Assembly (NCBI GenBank): GCA_964059195.1
Contig: CAXKWD010000006.1
Span: 8,114,530 to 8,178,529 of the forward strand
DNA length: 64,000 nt
Reading direction: 5' to 3'
Origin: Ectobius pallidus
Lineage: Eukaryota; Arthropoda; Insecta; Blattodea; Ectobiidae
Under the pieces are notes generated by a model. It did no database searches. It was given only the letters and a program-made list of their open reading frames with translations, and was not told where the DNA came from. The position numbers and the translations under genes were made by a program. Shown here one piece after another: positions 52,155 through 61,587 of this stretch. Every line of letters begins with the position of its first letter. Within the stretch, counting starts at the first letter, position 1.

Positions 52155-54001
52155 GAATAGGGATGTAGCGAACTAGAACCAACAGATGTCTCCACTGCTC
52201 TAGCCGGTATGCGCTAGCCGTTCGTCACTTGTTTTTCGAGTTGTTGTCTGCTGGTTCCATGCTTTTAAATGGCGTTTCATCTTAGCAGACTGAAAAATAC
52301 GTTCGAACTTTTAATTTTTTGTAGCGGGTAAAACGCTACTAGGCGCATTTCTTTGTATACTGGACACTTCAAGAATATATTTACGTGAAAAAACTTAAAG
52401 AAAAATTGCAAAAGATAGACGCTATATAAGTCGAAAAGAAAGAAGAATAAGCTGACAAATACTGTGAGAAATGCCCGCTATTAACTACATTACTATGTTC
52501 CCGACGTACAAAATGTTATGCAGATATGAATATTTATATACAGTACTGCTAATTTGGCGATTGGGTATGATTCAAAGTAACTCAAAGAATATACCTCTAG
52601 GGTTCAGACAGTAAAATACTAATTGATATACGTGATAAACACTGATTTATGTGGTGTGTATTCGCAGACATTTTTAATATTATTTATTTTCTATATCAAA
52701 TACATATTTAGCCTATACCGTCATATTAAAAACGTATTCAAAATCAAAATATTAAAATATATTTACATCACGAAAACTTACCTTTCCTGTCCCTCTTAGT
52801 TAAAAAAGATGGGAACTTGGGAATCGATTAGGCCTTTTTTTCTTCTTCTCATTCCTCATCCTTTCTTATTCCTTTTACTGTCGGTAAGTTATGCTAGACC
52901 ATCGTTACATGATTTTCATTTCTAGTTATGAAACAGAATATTGTTAAGAATATTTCATTGCATGACATAGCAGATTATAAAGGCAGAATTTAATAATTAG
53001 CATACGTTAAGTTATGTAGCCTATTAAATTGGCAACGCTATTGTCACAATTTTTATTCGAGGCAGTCAATCTAACTTGGCTATTTAGAAATCACAGAATT
53101 TATATTTTGATATCAGATGCAATAGAAGGCTACAGTAGCCTAATATACACATATTTATACAGCAAAGTAAAATAAATAGGCCTAAAATAACTAAATAAAT
53201 AAAACAGGGAAGTGGTCTTTAAATATAAAGGTTCACTAAAGATATAGTATAACAAAGGTATAAAATTAACACAATGTACTGTAATTATCATTGCGTTACT
53301 AGGTAATTTTAATTTATTTATTGTATATATTTGTTTTCAATGTTCTTTTTTTCTTGTTTCATAAGTTTTCTTGATATATGTGAGTTTTTTCTTTATGTTT
53401 ATTGTAAATACTTGTAAACACTTCTTTGTGGTGCAAATCATTTTCTTTTATATTACGCTTTGTCTTAGGGCAACCCTTAACTAAGGGAAGCTGAATGTAA
53501 ATAAACATTAATATATATTAATATATATAAATGGCCCATAACATATTCTCGATGCTCACGGCAAATTTAATATTAATATAAAAATTAAAGAATATCTAAT
53601 CCCCGCACTGCATATAAATATTCATACATTGATAACATATTACTGCAAGTCGAGTACAAAATAATGTCGTCTGTATCGGAAATATCTCACAATATTTGTT
53701 CGTTAATCCTTCCTTTTTAGTGTTATTTAGAGCCTATCTGCTGTGATTTTTCTTTCGTATTTTTGACACTTCAACATTCCAGAAGGGCCCAGTAGACAAG
53801 GAAGTACGTATAGTAGCCTCTTGTCCTCTATAAAAATATAAAATTACGAACATATTTTTCGGACTGAGAAGTTGGAGCGCCATTTAAAAGTATGAAGCCA
53901 GCAGAAGAAAACTGGAAAAACAAGTGACGAACGGCTAGCGCATACCGGCTAGTACACCCACGCTATCTGTCGGAGAAGTTTGGCGAGCTACATCCCTATT
54001 C
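52155..54001. mobile_element. DNA transposon with about 125-bp inverted ends
   Basis: The left end begins GAATAGGGATGTAGC and the complement of the right end is GAATAGGGATGTAGC. A stretch of about 35 bp is identical in both (CTAGCCGGTATGCGCTAGCC then GTTCGTCACTTGTTTTT), and TTTTAAATGGCG recurs near the inner border (52267-52278 and 53880-53891). The inside (about 1.6 kb) is AT-rich and non-coding, so it is non-autonomous. TAGGG fits the hAT YARNG end rule, but no 8-bp TSD is visible. Confidence 0.85.
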
Positions 54002-54256
54002 CATTTTCACTGCAATTGGCTACATGGCCGCATCTAGGCCGAGGCCACTATATTGAAGAAGAAGAAGAAGTTGTTGAGAGCTCAACAACCAGTGATCTCA
54101 ATATATAAACAGGATACACAACAGCTGTGCTTTGGAATTGCATAAATCGTGACGTTCACTTGTTAAGTTGGCTACACCGCCGAGCGTATTGGTGAAGTGT
54201 GCTTCGTATGGTAAACATATATTTATGAATGTGTTTTTGATATTTTTCATGACAAA

Positions 54257-55229
54257 ATGGTCGAATATTGCGTGGTATATGGCTACACAGAGCTCCAGAG
54301 AAATAGAAGTGGACTTAAGTTTCACAAGTAGGTTATTTTTGTTTGGAACATTTGAGGATACTGGCCAAATCTAACTTAACCTCAATCGTAGATTAGCCAC
54401 GAACGCTTGTCTTTTTCTTGCCTATTTGTACAGGTTTCCATTTTCTTGGCCTGATATTCCGAAGAAGTGGGTTCAAGCAATCCGCAGAGAATATTGGTCA
54501 CCCACAGCGTACAGTATATTAAGCAGCAGACACTTTACACCTGATTGCTATCAGTCAAGGTCTGGTGCACTTGTAAAATTACTAAAAGATGCTGTACCAC
54601 CAGTCTTCAATTTTCCAGGACACCTTCAAAAAATTATTGTTCCAAAAAGACAACTGGTTCGTAACAAAGCGTAAACAGGCCGACCATATGGGGGGGGTTA
54701 CAACATCTGTGGGGTATAGAATACCCCCCAGGGAGAGGGGGGTTCGGGGGTCCTCCCCCGGAAAACTTTAAAAATTAAGATGCACAATAACGAGTAAGCT
54801 TCCCACGCTTTATACTCGTATTAAGCAATTTATAAGCAGAATTAAAAAAATTGTACAATTTTCCTTTTTTTAATCAATGGGTGGGGTTCAAACCCCCCCC
54901 CTCGGTACGCCTCTGGTTCTTAATGTGGTTAGTAGTAGGCCTACTTTAGGTACCAAGTAGGAATATAAATTATGCAATATGTCAGTCATGTAAACGTAGT
55001 ATTCTTATGCATGTAGGCCTAAATTTTTCATGCTAGTTTTTAATTGCAGAAATAAGAGGAAGCAGATGTTTTTGTATAAGACCTCGCTGAAAATTATACG
55101 AAAATAGATAAACAGACGCAAACAGATGATCTCCCACCATCTCCTATCCAAACAGAATTGAGAAACAACAAAAGGCTACAGACGATTGTCTGTCGCAAGA
55201 ATAAGAAGATAAATAGCATGGCTAATTAA
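54257..55229 (+). pseudogene. Decayed THAP-domain gene (three exon-like parts)
   Basis: Exon 1 (54257-54327) reads MVEYCVVYGYTELQRNRSGL and KFH, with a donor AA|GTAGGT. Exon 2 (54434 to about 54660) follows TTTGTACAG and reads FPFSWPDIPKKWVQAIRREY, LSSRHFTPDCYQSRSGALVK, DAVPPVFNFPGHLQKI. The split lysine codon restores the frame. THAP domains bind DNA through a C2CH zinc site. Here the second cysteine is Tyr (VVYGYTE instead of ..GCT.) and the third is Ser (LSSRHF instead of LCS.HF), so zinc binding should be lost. A third part after TTAATTGCAG at 55049 has KIDKQTQTDDLPPSPIQTEL and a basic coil typical of THAP proteins, but with two in-frame stops. It is probably a pseudogene. Confidence 0.75.
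54675..54918. mobile_element. MITE-like segment with G-run ends in the THAP intron
   Basis: The left CAGGCCGACCATATGGGGGG and the complement of the right end CAGAGGCGTACCGAGGGGGG are similar inverted ends, each followed by GGTT. The inside includes GGGGGTCCTCCCCCGGAAAA. It starts at the TAA that would end THAP exon 2. No clear TSD. Confidence 0.5.
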
Positions 55230-55880
55230 ATTTCAGATTCGAAGAAAATGAACTTCTAAGTAGGCCTACTGACTTAAAGTATTTTGAAATTTCATTTCAG
55301 TGGCTTCCCTTTACACTAATCTACAGGAATTATTAACAAAATAAATAAATAATGTGAATTGTATCCAGTACAGTAACGGTACAGTTGAAGGTCACGGTTT
55401 ATACATTTCCAAAGCACTTAGAACAGATTTTGTCTATTCTCTTTATATATCGAAATCAAGCATAATATCGCAAAATGAAGGCCTATTGTGAAGTTATTTT
55501 AATATTTAAAATGCGAGTGTTTACAACTGTTTACCAATGTACATTCACGCCTGATCGAGATTAAATACTTTTACCAAACCATTACGATATGAAATTAGTT
55601 TTGTTATGTACTTAAAAAGCATCAAGTAGTTTATATTGGAGCGTTTCATTCATAAAAGTGTTTTAAAAACGCCAATACATCTTCATAATTCCCTTAATAC
55701 ACATGAGTTTGTTAGGAGGAGATACGGGATAGGAGCTAAATTATACGCTCACTTTCATGGCGGACCGCGAACTCTGCCGTCACGATTTTTCATCATGCAG
55801 TGCTACCTCCAGTATGTAATAGAGCTCAATGTCAACAACCGACAGAAAGATACCAACGGCCGGAGCGTGAGCGATTCTGT
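55230..55880. other. Non-coding stretch before the second I-type LINE
   Basis: AT-rich to 55620, then slightly GC-richer with no recognised domain. The 107-codon frame at 55636-55959 runs into the LINE tail and is judged spurious. It ends with AACTCCCTGTT (55881-55891), the TSD of the LINE. Confidence 0.6.
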
Positions 55881-56064
55881 AACTCCCTGTTCTTCTTCTT
55901 CTTCTTCTTCTTCTTCTTCTTCATCGTTTTTGTTTATAGACGCTGCTGCCTCTAAATGAAAGATGGCTCCTGCGTCTCTCGAAAGGTAGCAGGGGCTACC
56001 ACCCTTATCAAGCGGATGGCGATATTCTGGTGGCGTTATTTAACATGCATGGTAACCTGCTGGG

Positions 56065-59000
56065 TTAAATCTTCATTTTTGTTTTAGTTATATAACGGAA
56101 AAGAGCTTTTGCAATGTGTATAGATGGACTGTGTAATAAGCTGTCCATTTTTATAGGTCCTTGTGACGTATGTCGATAAATCATCTTCAAGAAGGTGGTA
56201 ATTTGTGGTCGACGATATTCACATCCAAAGAACATATGGTCTATAGTTCCTACCTGCCCACACTCACAATAGGGCGTGGGGGAATGTTTAATGGTATATA
56301 GATATGCGGGAACTTGAGCTGATTTGAATTTTAATCTGTAGTAATACATTATGGAACGTTGCGGAATAGCGCGTGCTTGCTTAAGAAAAGTTTTTGTTGT
56401 TAGCAATTTAGATGTTTCCAATATACCAGGAGGATTTTGAACAGTAAGATCTGAATCTAGAATATGTGTCAAATGGTGAGCAAAGTCTGAGGGAGGAGTG
56501 AGAAAATGGTCAATTATTACTTTGGCTTCAGATGTTCGGGCTAGGGCATCTACTAGTTCATTACCCGGGATTCCAATATGTGAAGGGATCCACGTGAGGG
56601 TGATCTGAAAACCTTGATTGACGAGGGAGTAGAGGAGGGATTTAAGGAAAATTTCATACACCGAGTGTCGAGCAGAATAATGTTTAGATAGGGAAAGTAG
56701 AGTGGTTCGACTGTCTGAAAAAATATGAATACGATTGCATGTATTTTGTCGTGCATCTTTGAGAGCTGTATAGATCGCAATAGTTTCGGCAGTAGTAATA
56801 GCTATTTGGGGATGTAGTTTCCATGTTCTGCCATATCCTTCACACCAGTTGAAGTAGGCAGCTCCTGTATTATTCAAGGTCTTGGACCCATCAGTGAAGT
56901 AAATTTGGGTGGGAGATTCTTTGGTCATCATGCTGGAATATTCTTTCCAAATCAGAAGGGGAGGGGTATTTGAATGCTGAAAAGTAGTAACGTCAATCTG
57001 TACATCTGGTGGAAGGGATTGTCGTTCCATAAGGTAAATGGGATTAACTGGGGTTCTGTAGATCGAGGGGAAACGGGTAAAATGAACATAAAAGTCTACC
57101 AGATCGTCAGTATGTGAAGTTTGAGAATGAGGGTAACTTGTGCGTAATTCTGATAAGTGTTGGAGTTTAGGTAGGAGGATGTTATTACCGGTTGTGAATA
57201 AGTTTGCCATATAGGAATAGGCATTCTTTCTACGGCGAAAAAGAAGATTAAAATAAGGAAATTCATATTGTAATAGAATGCGAGCCGGTTTACCATTAAT
57301 GCGAAATATTATTTTGTAAATATTATATAATAAAGACATGTATCGATTAATGGTGGATTGTGTAAGTTGGGAATGGAACAGAGAGCCATAATCAAAACGC
57401 GAAAGCAGAAGGGGGGTCACAAGATTAAAACTGATCAGAGGATCAGCACCCCAATATTTACCGGAGATGCGTTGTAAGAGATTAGAGAATTTGTGGGAAG
57501 ATTGTAGTATATGTTGAAAACGTTGATTGAGTGTGTTTCGATAGTCTAAATGGATGCCCAGGAAAGTAATTTCTTTGGCCGCCGAGAGGGTGGCGTTAGG
57601 TAAATGTAAAAATAATTTTCGTCTGGGATGTCCAGGTTGGAATATAATAAATTGTGTTTTAGTTAGATTAATATGTATGCCTAGATCATTCAATGCACAA
57701 ATACAGTCGGTGGCATCAGACTGAAATTCTTGGAGATCAGAGTCTTGTGTGGCTCTACTAATACGTCTGTACAGACAAACATCATCTGCATATTGTAGAA
57801 TACGGAAGGGCGTTGAAGTTGGTGGTATTATATCCTGGATATAAAGGGCGTATAGAAGAGGGCTGAGAGAAGAACCTTGTGGAAGACCGTGGGTGGAAAT
57901 CCGAGTGATGGGATTGTTATATTTGGTGGTAAGGGACAGTGTGCGAGGCTGCATCAAATGATATATAATGTGAAGCAAGGAAGCTGGGAAATCATATTTG
58001 CGAAGTCTTTGGAGGAGAAGGGAAATATGTACTGAATCGTATGCCTGCGTTGCATCTAAAAATAACGCGGCAGTTCTCCGACGAAGTAAGAACGAGATGT
58101 GAATGTCGGTCATGAGAGTGTAAATGTTAAATTCCGGGTTATAGTGTTTTCGGAATCCGAATTGAGTTTTAGGCCACATTTGATTACGTTCCAAGTAAAA
58201 TGTAATTCGATCAGCAAGAATGTTTTCAAATGTTTTACGTAATGTAGAAAGTAAAGAAATGGGTCGATAATCTTGTGGAGAGTATCCTGACTTGCCAGGT
58301 TTTTTAAGCGGTACAATGTGAATCCGATTCCACTGCGGAGGGGTAATACCAGTATGGAGAATAGTCGTGAAGGTAGAGGCTAATGGGAAAAGGAAACTGT
58401 CAGGCAGATTGCGTAAAAGAGAATATGATATGTCAACCGACCCTGGGGCGGAGGTACGCGTTTTGTTGTTCCAAACATGTTGAATCTCAGGAATTTGAAT
58501 AGGTTGAAGTATGGGATGATGGGTCACGCAATCAATGAGAGGCAAATTAGGCACCGGATCACGAGCTGTAGGGGGAGCCTCCATTTGCAAAAACTGGGAT
58601 TGGAGATCGATGTCTCCTGCCAAAGGTGTGAGTTCCGCAATATTGTTTGAAGTTTTATACCAGGCAAGTTTTTTCCATATTTGGGATGAGGGGGTATTTT
58701 GGTTAATTGAAGTGCAATAAGTCTTCCAGGATGTTCTTTTGGCTTTGTTGAGGATCTTCTTTGTTCTTGCCTCCTGCTGTTTATATGCCATATAGTTCTG
58801 AAATGTGGACTGGTTTCTGTAAGTTCGAAGAGATGCCCTTCTGAGAGCAATCGTTTCTGCACAATCCTTATTCCACCATGGAGGGTGACTGCTGCGAAGC
58901 TTCGGGTGAATAGTATACGGATGATACTGATCGAGATAATTAGTAAGCATTGATTCCAGATCTTGATATGATAATGTGGACGGATCAGATGGCTCTAGTA

Positions 59001-59760
59001 GGTCAGAGATGTATGTGGATAGAGTGTCAGGGTTGATCTTGCCAGTTCTGTGCGGTGGGAGAAGGGTGTTTAGTATGGCAGAGGAGTGATTGATGTGAAT
59101 GTGGAGCGGAAAGTGATCACTATTACATGTGTCATTTATACGCTCGATCCGTATGAGATTACTAAAACCTTCAGAAGCAACTATTAGGTCCGGTGTGGAG
59201 TCTCTTTGATTAAAGTTTCCTAAACGGGTGGGCATCTGGGTGTTTAGAATTGTCCAATTATTTGTGAGACAGTGAGTGATAAAGGGATGTGAAAGACGAC
59301 GCCAGTCTGCTGTTCTGTGGATATTGGGGATGTTAAAATCACCACATATCAGAATGTGTTTGTGAAGCGGTGGTGGAATAATGGAGTTCCAGTCTTGAGC
59401 TGAAATATGGTTCAGGCTGGAATTGTAGACACCAAATAATACTATGTCTTGAAAGGTGATGTGAACCAGTTCAATGTGTGGAAACGGTACAGAAGAATTA
59501 TCAAATTGATTAATTTTGAGGTCGTAATGAATAAAGATCGACACTCCTCCTCCTTCCTTGTTGCGGTAACGATGTAATGATTTGTAGCCAGGTAAAGAAA
59601 AATGGACTTTGTCGTCAAGATGTGTTTCTGTTATGATAAGAAAATGATATAGTTGAGTGCGTAGCAATTGTAATAATTCATTTTTCTTATTTCGAATACT
59701 GCGGGCGTTCCAGTAGAGAATATGCACATTGTATGTGGTCTTCATAGTGAGATGTAGCAA
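56065..59760 (-). CDS. LINE ORF2: APE endonuclease, RT, RNase H
   Basis: 1231 codons, unbroken. The endonuclease begins with HILYWNARSIRNKKNELLQL, LIITETHLDD, GGGVSIFIHYDL, ICGDFNIPNIHR and NSDHFPLHIHIN. RT has SPQDYRPISLLSTLRKTFEN, TQFGFRKHYNPEFN, AALFLDATQAYDSVHISLLL, HGLPQGSSLSPLLYALYIQD and LQYADDVCLYRR (YADD near 657). RNase H has IYFTDGSKTLNNTGAAYFNW (near 956), AETIAIYTALKDARQ, IHIFSDSRTTLLSLSK and LTWIPSHIGIPGNELVDALA. A CECGQVGTIDHMFFGC finger is at the C-terminus. It performs target-primed reverse transcription. All catalytic motifs are present, so activity is plausible. The start lies 28 bp after the ORF1 stop. Confidence 0.95.
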   Translation of the reverse strand: MLHLTMKTTYNVHILYWNARSIRNKKNELLQLLRTQLYHFLIITETHLDDKVHFSLPGYKSLHRYRNKEGGGVSIFIHYDLKINQFDNSSVPFPHIELVHITFQDIVLFGVYNSSLNHISAQDWNSIIPPPLHKHILICGDFNIPNIHRTADWRRLSHPFITHCLTNNWTILNTQMPTRLGNFNQRDSTPDLIVASEGFSNLIRIERINDTCNSDHFPLHIHINHSSAILNTLLPPHRTGKINPDTLSTYISDLLEPSDPSTLSYQDLESMLTNYLDQYHPYTIHPKLRSSHPPWWNKDCAETIALRRASLRTYRNQSTFQNYMAYKQQEARTKKILNKAKRTSWKTYCTSINQNTPSSQIWKKLAWYKTSNNIAELTPLAGDIDLQSQFLQMEAPPTARDPVPNLPLIDCVTHHPILQPIQIPEIQHVWNNKTRTSAPGSVDISYSLLRNLPDSFLFPLASTFTTILHTGITPPQWNRIHIVPLKKPGKSGYSPQDYRPISLLSTLRKTFENILADRITFYLERNQMWPKTQFGFRKHYNPEFNIYTLMTDIHISFLLRRRTAALFLDATQAYDSVHISLLLQRLRKYDFPASLLHIIYHLMQPRTLSLTTKYNNPITRISTHGLPQGSSLSPLLYALYIQDIIPPTSTPFRILQYADDVCLYRRISRATQDSDLQEFQSDATDCICALNDLGIHINLTKTQFIIFQPGHPRRKLFLHLPNATLSAAKEITFLGIHLDYRNTLNQRFQHILQSSHKFSNLLQRISGKYWGADPLISFNLVTPLLLSRFDYGSLFHSQLTQSTINRYMSLLYNIYKIIFRINGKPARILLQYEFPYFNLLFRRRKNAYSYMANLFTTGNNILLPKLQHLSELRTSYPHSQTSHTDDLVDFYVHFTRFPSIYRTPVNPIYLMERQSLPPDVQIDVTTFQHSNTPPLLIWKEYSSMMTKESPTQIYFTDGSKTLNNTGAAYFNWCEGYGRTWKLHPQIAITTAETIAIYTALKDARQNTCNRIHIFSDSRTTLLSLSKHYSARHSVYEIFLKSLLYSLVNQGFQITLTWIPSHIGIPGNELVDALARTSEAKVIIDHFLTPPSDFAHHLTHILDSDLTVQNPPGILETSKLLTTKTFLKQARAIPQRSIMYYYRLKFKSAQVPAYLYTIKHSPTPYCECGQVGTIDHMFFGCEYRRPQITTFLKMIYRHTSQGPIKMDSLLHSPSIHIAKALFRYITKTKMKI

Positions 59761-59788
59761 TTTCCCAGGTTATATCGCTTTTGATTGT

Positions 59789-61213
59789 TTATGAAATCAA
59801 TTCTTTGATTTGAGATTTCAATTTTTCCAAATCCCCTTTCAATGTTTCAGGGGCCTCACTTAACATTTTATTTATTGCAGTGAGTATAATGTATTTTGGT
59901 GGAGGAAGCTTAGATGCTGAAGAGGGAGTTAAGTTAGTTGCTCGCTGAAGAGGCGATGTCTTAGACTTACCCCCAGAGGGGAATTTAAAACAGTCACTGG
60001 AGGATGTTTTCTGAGAAAGGACGGGGGATGCTTCCTGAACCCTGCCTGTAGGGTAGAGTAAAAGCCTCTTGTGGGCTATGACGTCTGAGGCTGGGAGTCG
60101 GTCTTGAACCTTGCGCTTGGGTGTAGTCGTCTTGGAGGTGTTGAGATCCGAAAATGAGCCGGGTAAATTATGTTCCTTAACATTAGAAGATCCATGTGAT
60201 GCTTTTTCTTCAAGTAGGGGAAATTGACGAAATGGTTCAAAGGTGGCAGGCACCTGTTTATTAAGCATCTGAGCATAAGTAGACCTTCCTGATGCAATTT
60301 GACGGGCCTCGAATCGAGATACAGGCAAGGATTGTAGTCGATCGTTTATCTGCATTTCTAGTTTATAAGCTGGGCATGTGGTCTTTTCCGTAGTTTTGTG
60401 TGCGCCCTTGCAGTTAAGACATTTCAACTCTTGGGCCTGACATTTGTCTGTTGAATGATCCTCCCCACAATTAAGGCATTTTAAGGTAGATTTACAGAAT
60501 TTAGTTCTGTGATTAAATCGGCCACAGTTAAGACATAGAGCCACGCGTTCCTTATATGGCACCGCAGGACATAGTTGGTGATACAGTTTTACTTTCTGAG
60601 GGAGTGTCTGGCTGCGGAAAGTGATCTTCACTGTCTGGGTTGGAACATACTTTATTTGACCTTGTTCGTTTGTAGTTTTCCGATTGAAGCGATAAACATT
60701 AGTGACTTTATATCCCTCGGGCACTATGAGATCCTCTTGGATTTCTTCCGGGGTAAGAGACGACTCGACTCCCTTGATAATCCCCGCCGTAAATAAATTG
60801 TATGAAGGGATAAAAGATTGAGTATCATGTAATTCGTCGAATTTAGATTTGAGAAAATTATTGGCAGCATGAAAACTGGCAAAATGAACGTCGATTTGAG
60901 TAGAGTTCACTTTATTCAGATATCTGACGTCATAGTTCTCTTTGAACAACCATTTACCGATTTTCATTGGGTGCATATTGCCTATGGTATTTGCTTCATT
61001 TTTAACCGTTACAAAGTAAGGTCCTGAATCAGAATGAACATAACGGTGTTGATTTCTAGCACTTGGTTTGGACGGCTGAGAAACGGCGTTATCTGTCAAA
61101 GTGTTCTTCAAATTTACTTCTAAATTGTTTTTAATTACATTGAGGGAAGCTGCCGCCACATCAATGTCCATTAAAGGCTGTGGGACTGTAGGATTACTTA
61201 CGGATTGCTCCAT
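59789..61213 (-). CDS. LINE ORF1 (gag-like, three zinc knuckles)
   Basis: 474 codons. An RNA-binding-like region (GPYFVTVKNEANTIGNMHPM, KIGKWLFKENYDVRYLNKVN, FIPSYNLFTAGIIKGVESSL, YVPTQTVKITFRSQTLPQKV) is followed by three CCHC-type knuckles at about residues 225-285: CLNCGRFNHRTKFC, CLNCGEDHSTDKC and CLNCKGAHKTTEKTTC. A Ser/Pro/Lys-rich tail then ends in KGDLEKLKSQIKELIS, a short coil that may self-associate. The order matches ORF1 of the LINE at 46403 (ALFVKGIIRG / FTAGIIKGVE, FIPTQ / YVPTQ). It packages the element RNA. The ATG at 61213 is the first in the frame. Confidence 0.92.
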   Translation of the reverse strand: MEQSVSNPTVPQPLMDIDVAAASLNVIKNNLEVNLKNTLTDNAVSQPSKPSARNQHRYVHSDSGPYFVTVKNEANTIGNMHPMKIGKWLFKENYDVRYLNKVNSTQIDVHFASFHAANNFLKSKFDELHDTQSFIPSYNLFTAGIIKGVESSLTPEEIQEDLIVPEGYKVTNVYRFNRKTTNEQGQIKYVPTQTVKITFRSQTLPQKVKLYHQLCPAVPYKERVALCLNCGRFNHRTKFCKSTLKCLNCGEDHSTDKCQAQELKCLNCKGAHKTTEKTTCPAYKLEMQINDRLQSLPVSRFEARQIASGRSTYAQMLNKQVPATFEPFRQFPLLEEKASHGSSNVKEHNLPGSFSDLNTSKTTTPKRKVQDRLPASDVIAHKRLLLYPTGRVQEASPVLSQKTSSSDCFKFPSGGKSKTSPLQRATNLTPSSASKLPPPKYIILTAINKMLSEAPETLKGDLEKLKSQIKELIS

Positions 61214-61576
61214 GACAGATTAAATTGCAAAAGTCTGGATTCTAGGAATTTGGTATGCGGAACCTCCCCTCCCGGGGAGTTAAAGACCTATTCACTAGGT
61301 GTTAAGCTAAAGCTGTTTACTTACAGTTTTTATACACTACACTATTCACAATAACACAATAACCCAGCTGGTTACCACAATAGTTTTAGCTAAATAATCG
61401 CAAATATAAGTGAAATTGCAACACACGACTGACTAGGTAATTCACCGATCCTAGTTCAAACAAATTAACAACACAGAAGTCAATATAATAATCTGCTAAA
61501 TGCACAAAACAAATAAATTTAACGCCACAGAAATAGAACACTATTTAAACTGGTCGCCATTTTTACCGGAAGTCCA
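61214..61576 (-). promoter_or_regulatory. LINE 5' UTR, presumed internal promoter
   Basis: About 360 bp between the element 5' end and ORF1. I-type LINEs start transcription from an internal pol II promoter at their first bases. No specific core element is assigned here. Confidence 0.5.
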
Positions 61577-61587
61577 AACTCCCTGTT

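Larger units (their letters stand above)
46403..54070 (+). mobile_element. I-type LINE, full length, TSD TTGTTGAGAGCTC, with a nested DNA transposon
   Basis: The element is bounded by TTGTTGAGAGCTC at 46390-46402 and again at 54071-54083, directly after a (GAA)n tail (54053-54070). It has a 293-bp 5' UTR, ORF1, a 47-bp gap, ORF2, and a 3' UTR interrupted by a TIR transposon (52155-54001). Both ORFs are open, so the copy may still be able to move. The order of EN, RT and RNase H in ORF2 and three zinc knuckles in ORF1 place it in the I group. Confidence 0.93.
55892..61576 (-). mobile_element. I-type LINE, full length, TSD AACTCCCTGTT
   Basis: The minus-strand element is flanked by AACTCCCTGTT at 55881-55891 and 61577-61587. 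It starts with TGGACTTCCGGTAAAAATGG, has a 5' UTR of about 360 bp, ORF1, a 28-bp gap, ORF2, a 3' UTR of about 135 bp and a (GAA)n tail (CTT run at 55892-55924 on the plus strand). Both ORFs are open. Its proteins share the architecture of the copy at 46403 but differ widely in sequence, so it is a separate family. Confidence 0.93.

Noticed and set aside
55636..55959. 107-codon frame ending in a serine run
   Set aside because: The serine run is the LINE (CTT)n tail, and the frame crosses the LINE insertion point.
46696..61213. Two neighbouring two-gene units on opposite strands as a host operon-like system
   Set aside because: Each unit has LINE ORF1/ORF2 domains, tails and TSDs. They are independent insertions.
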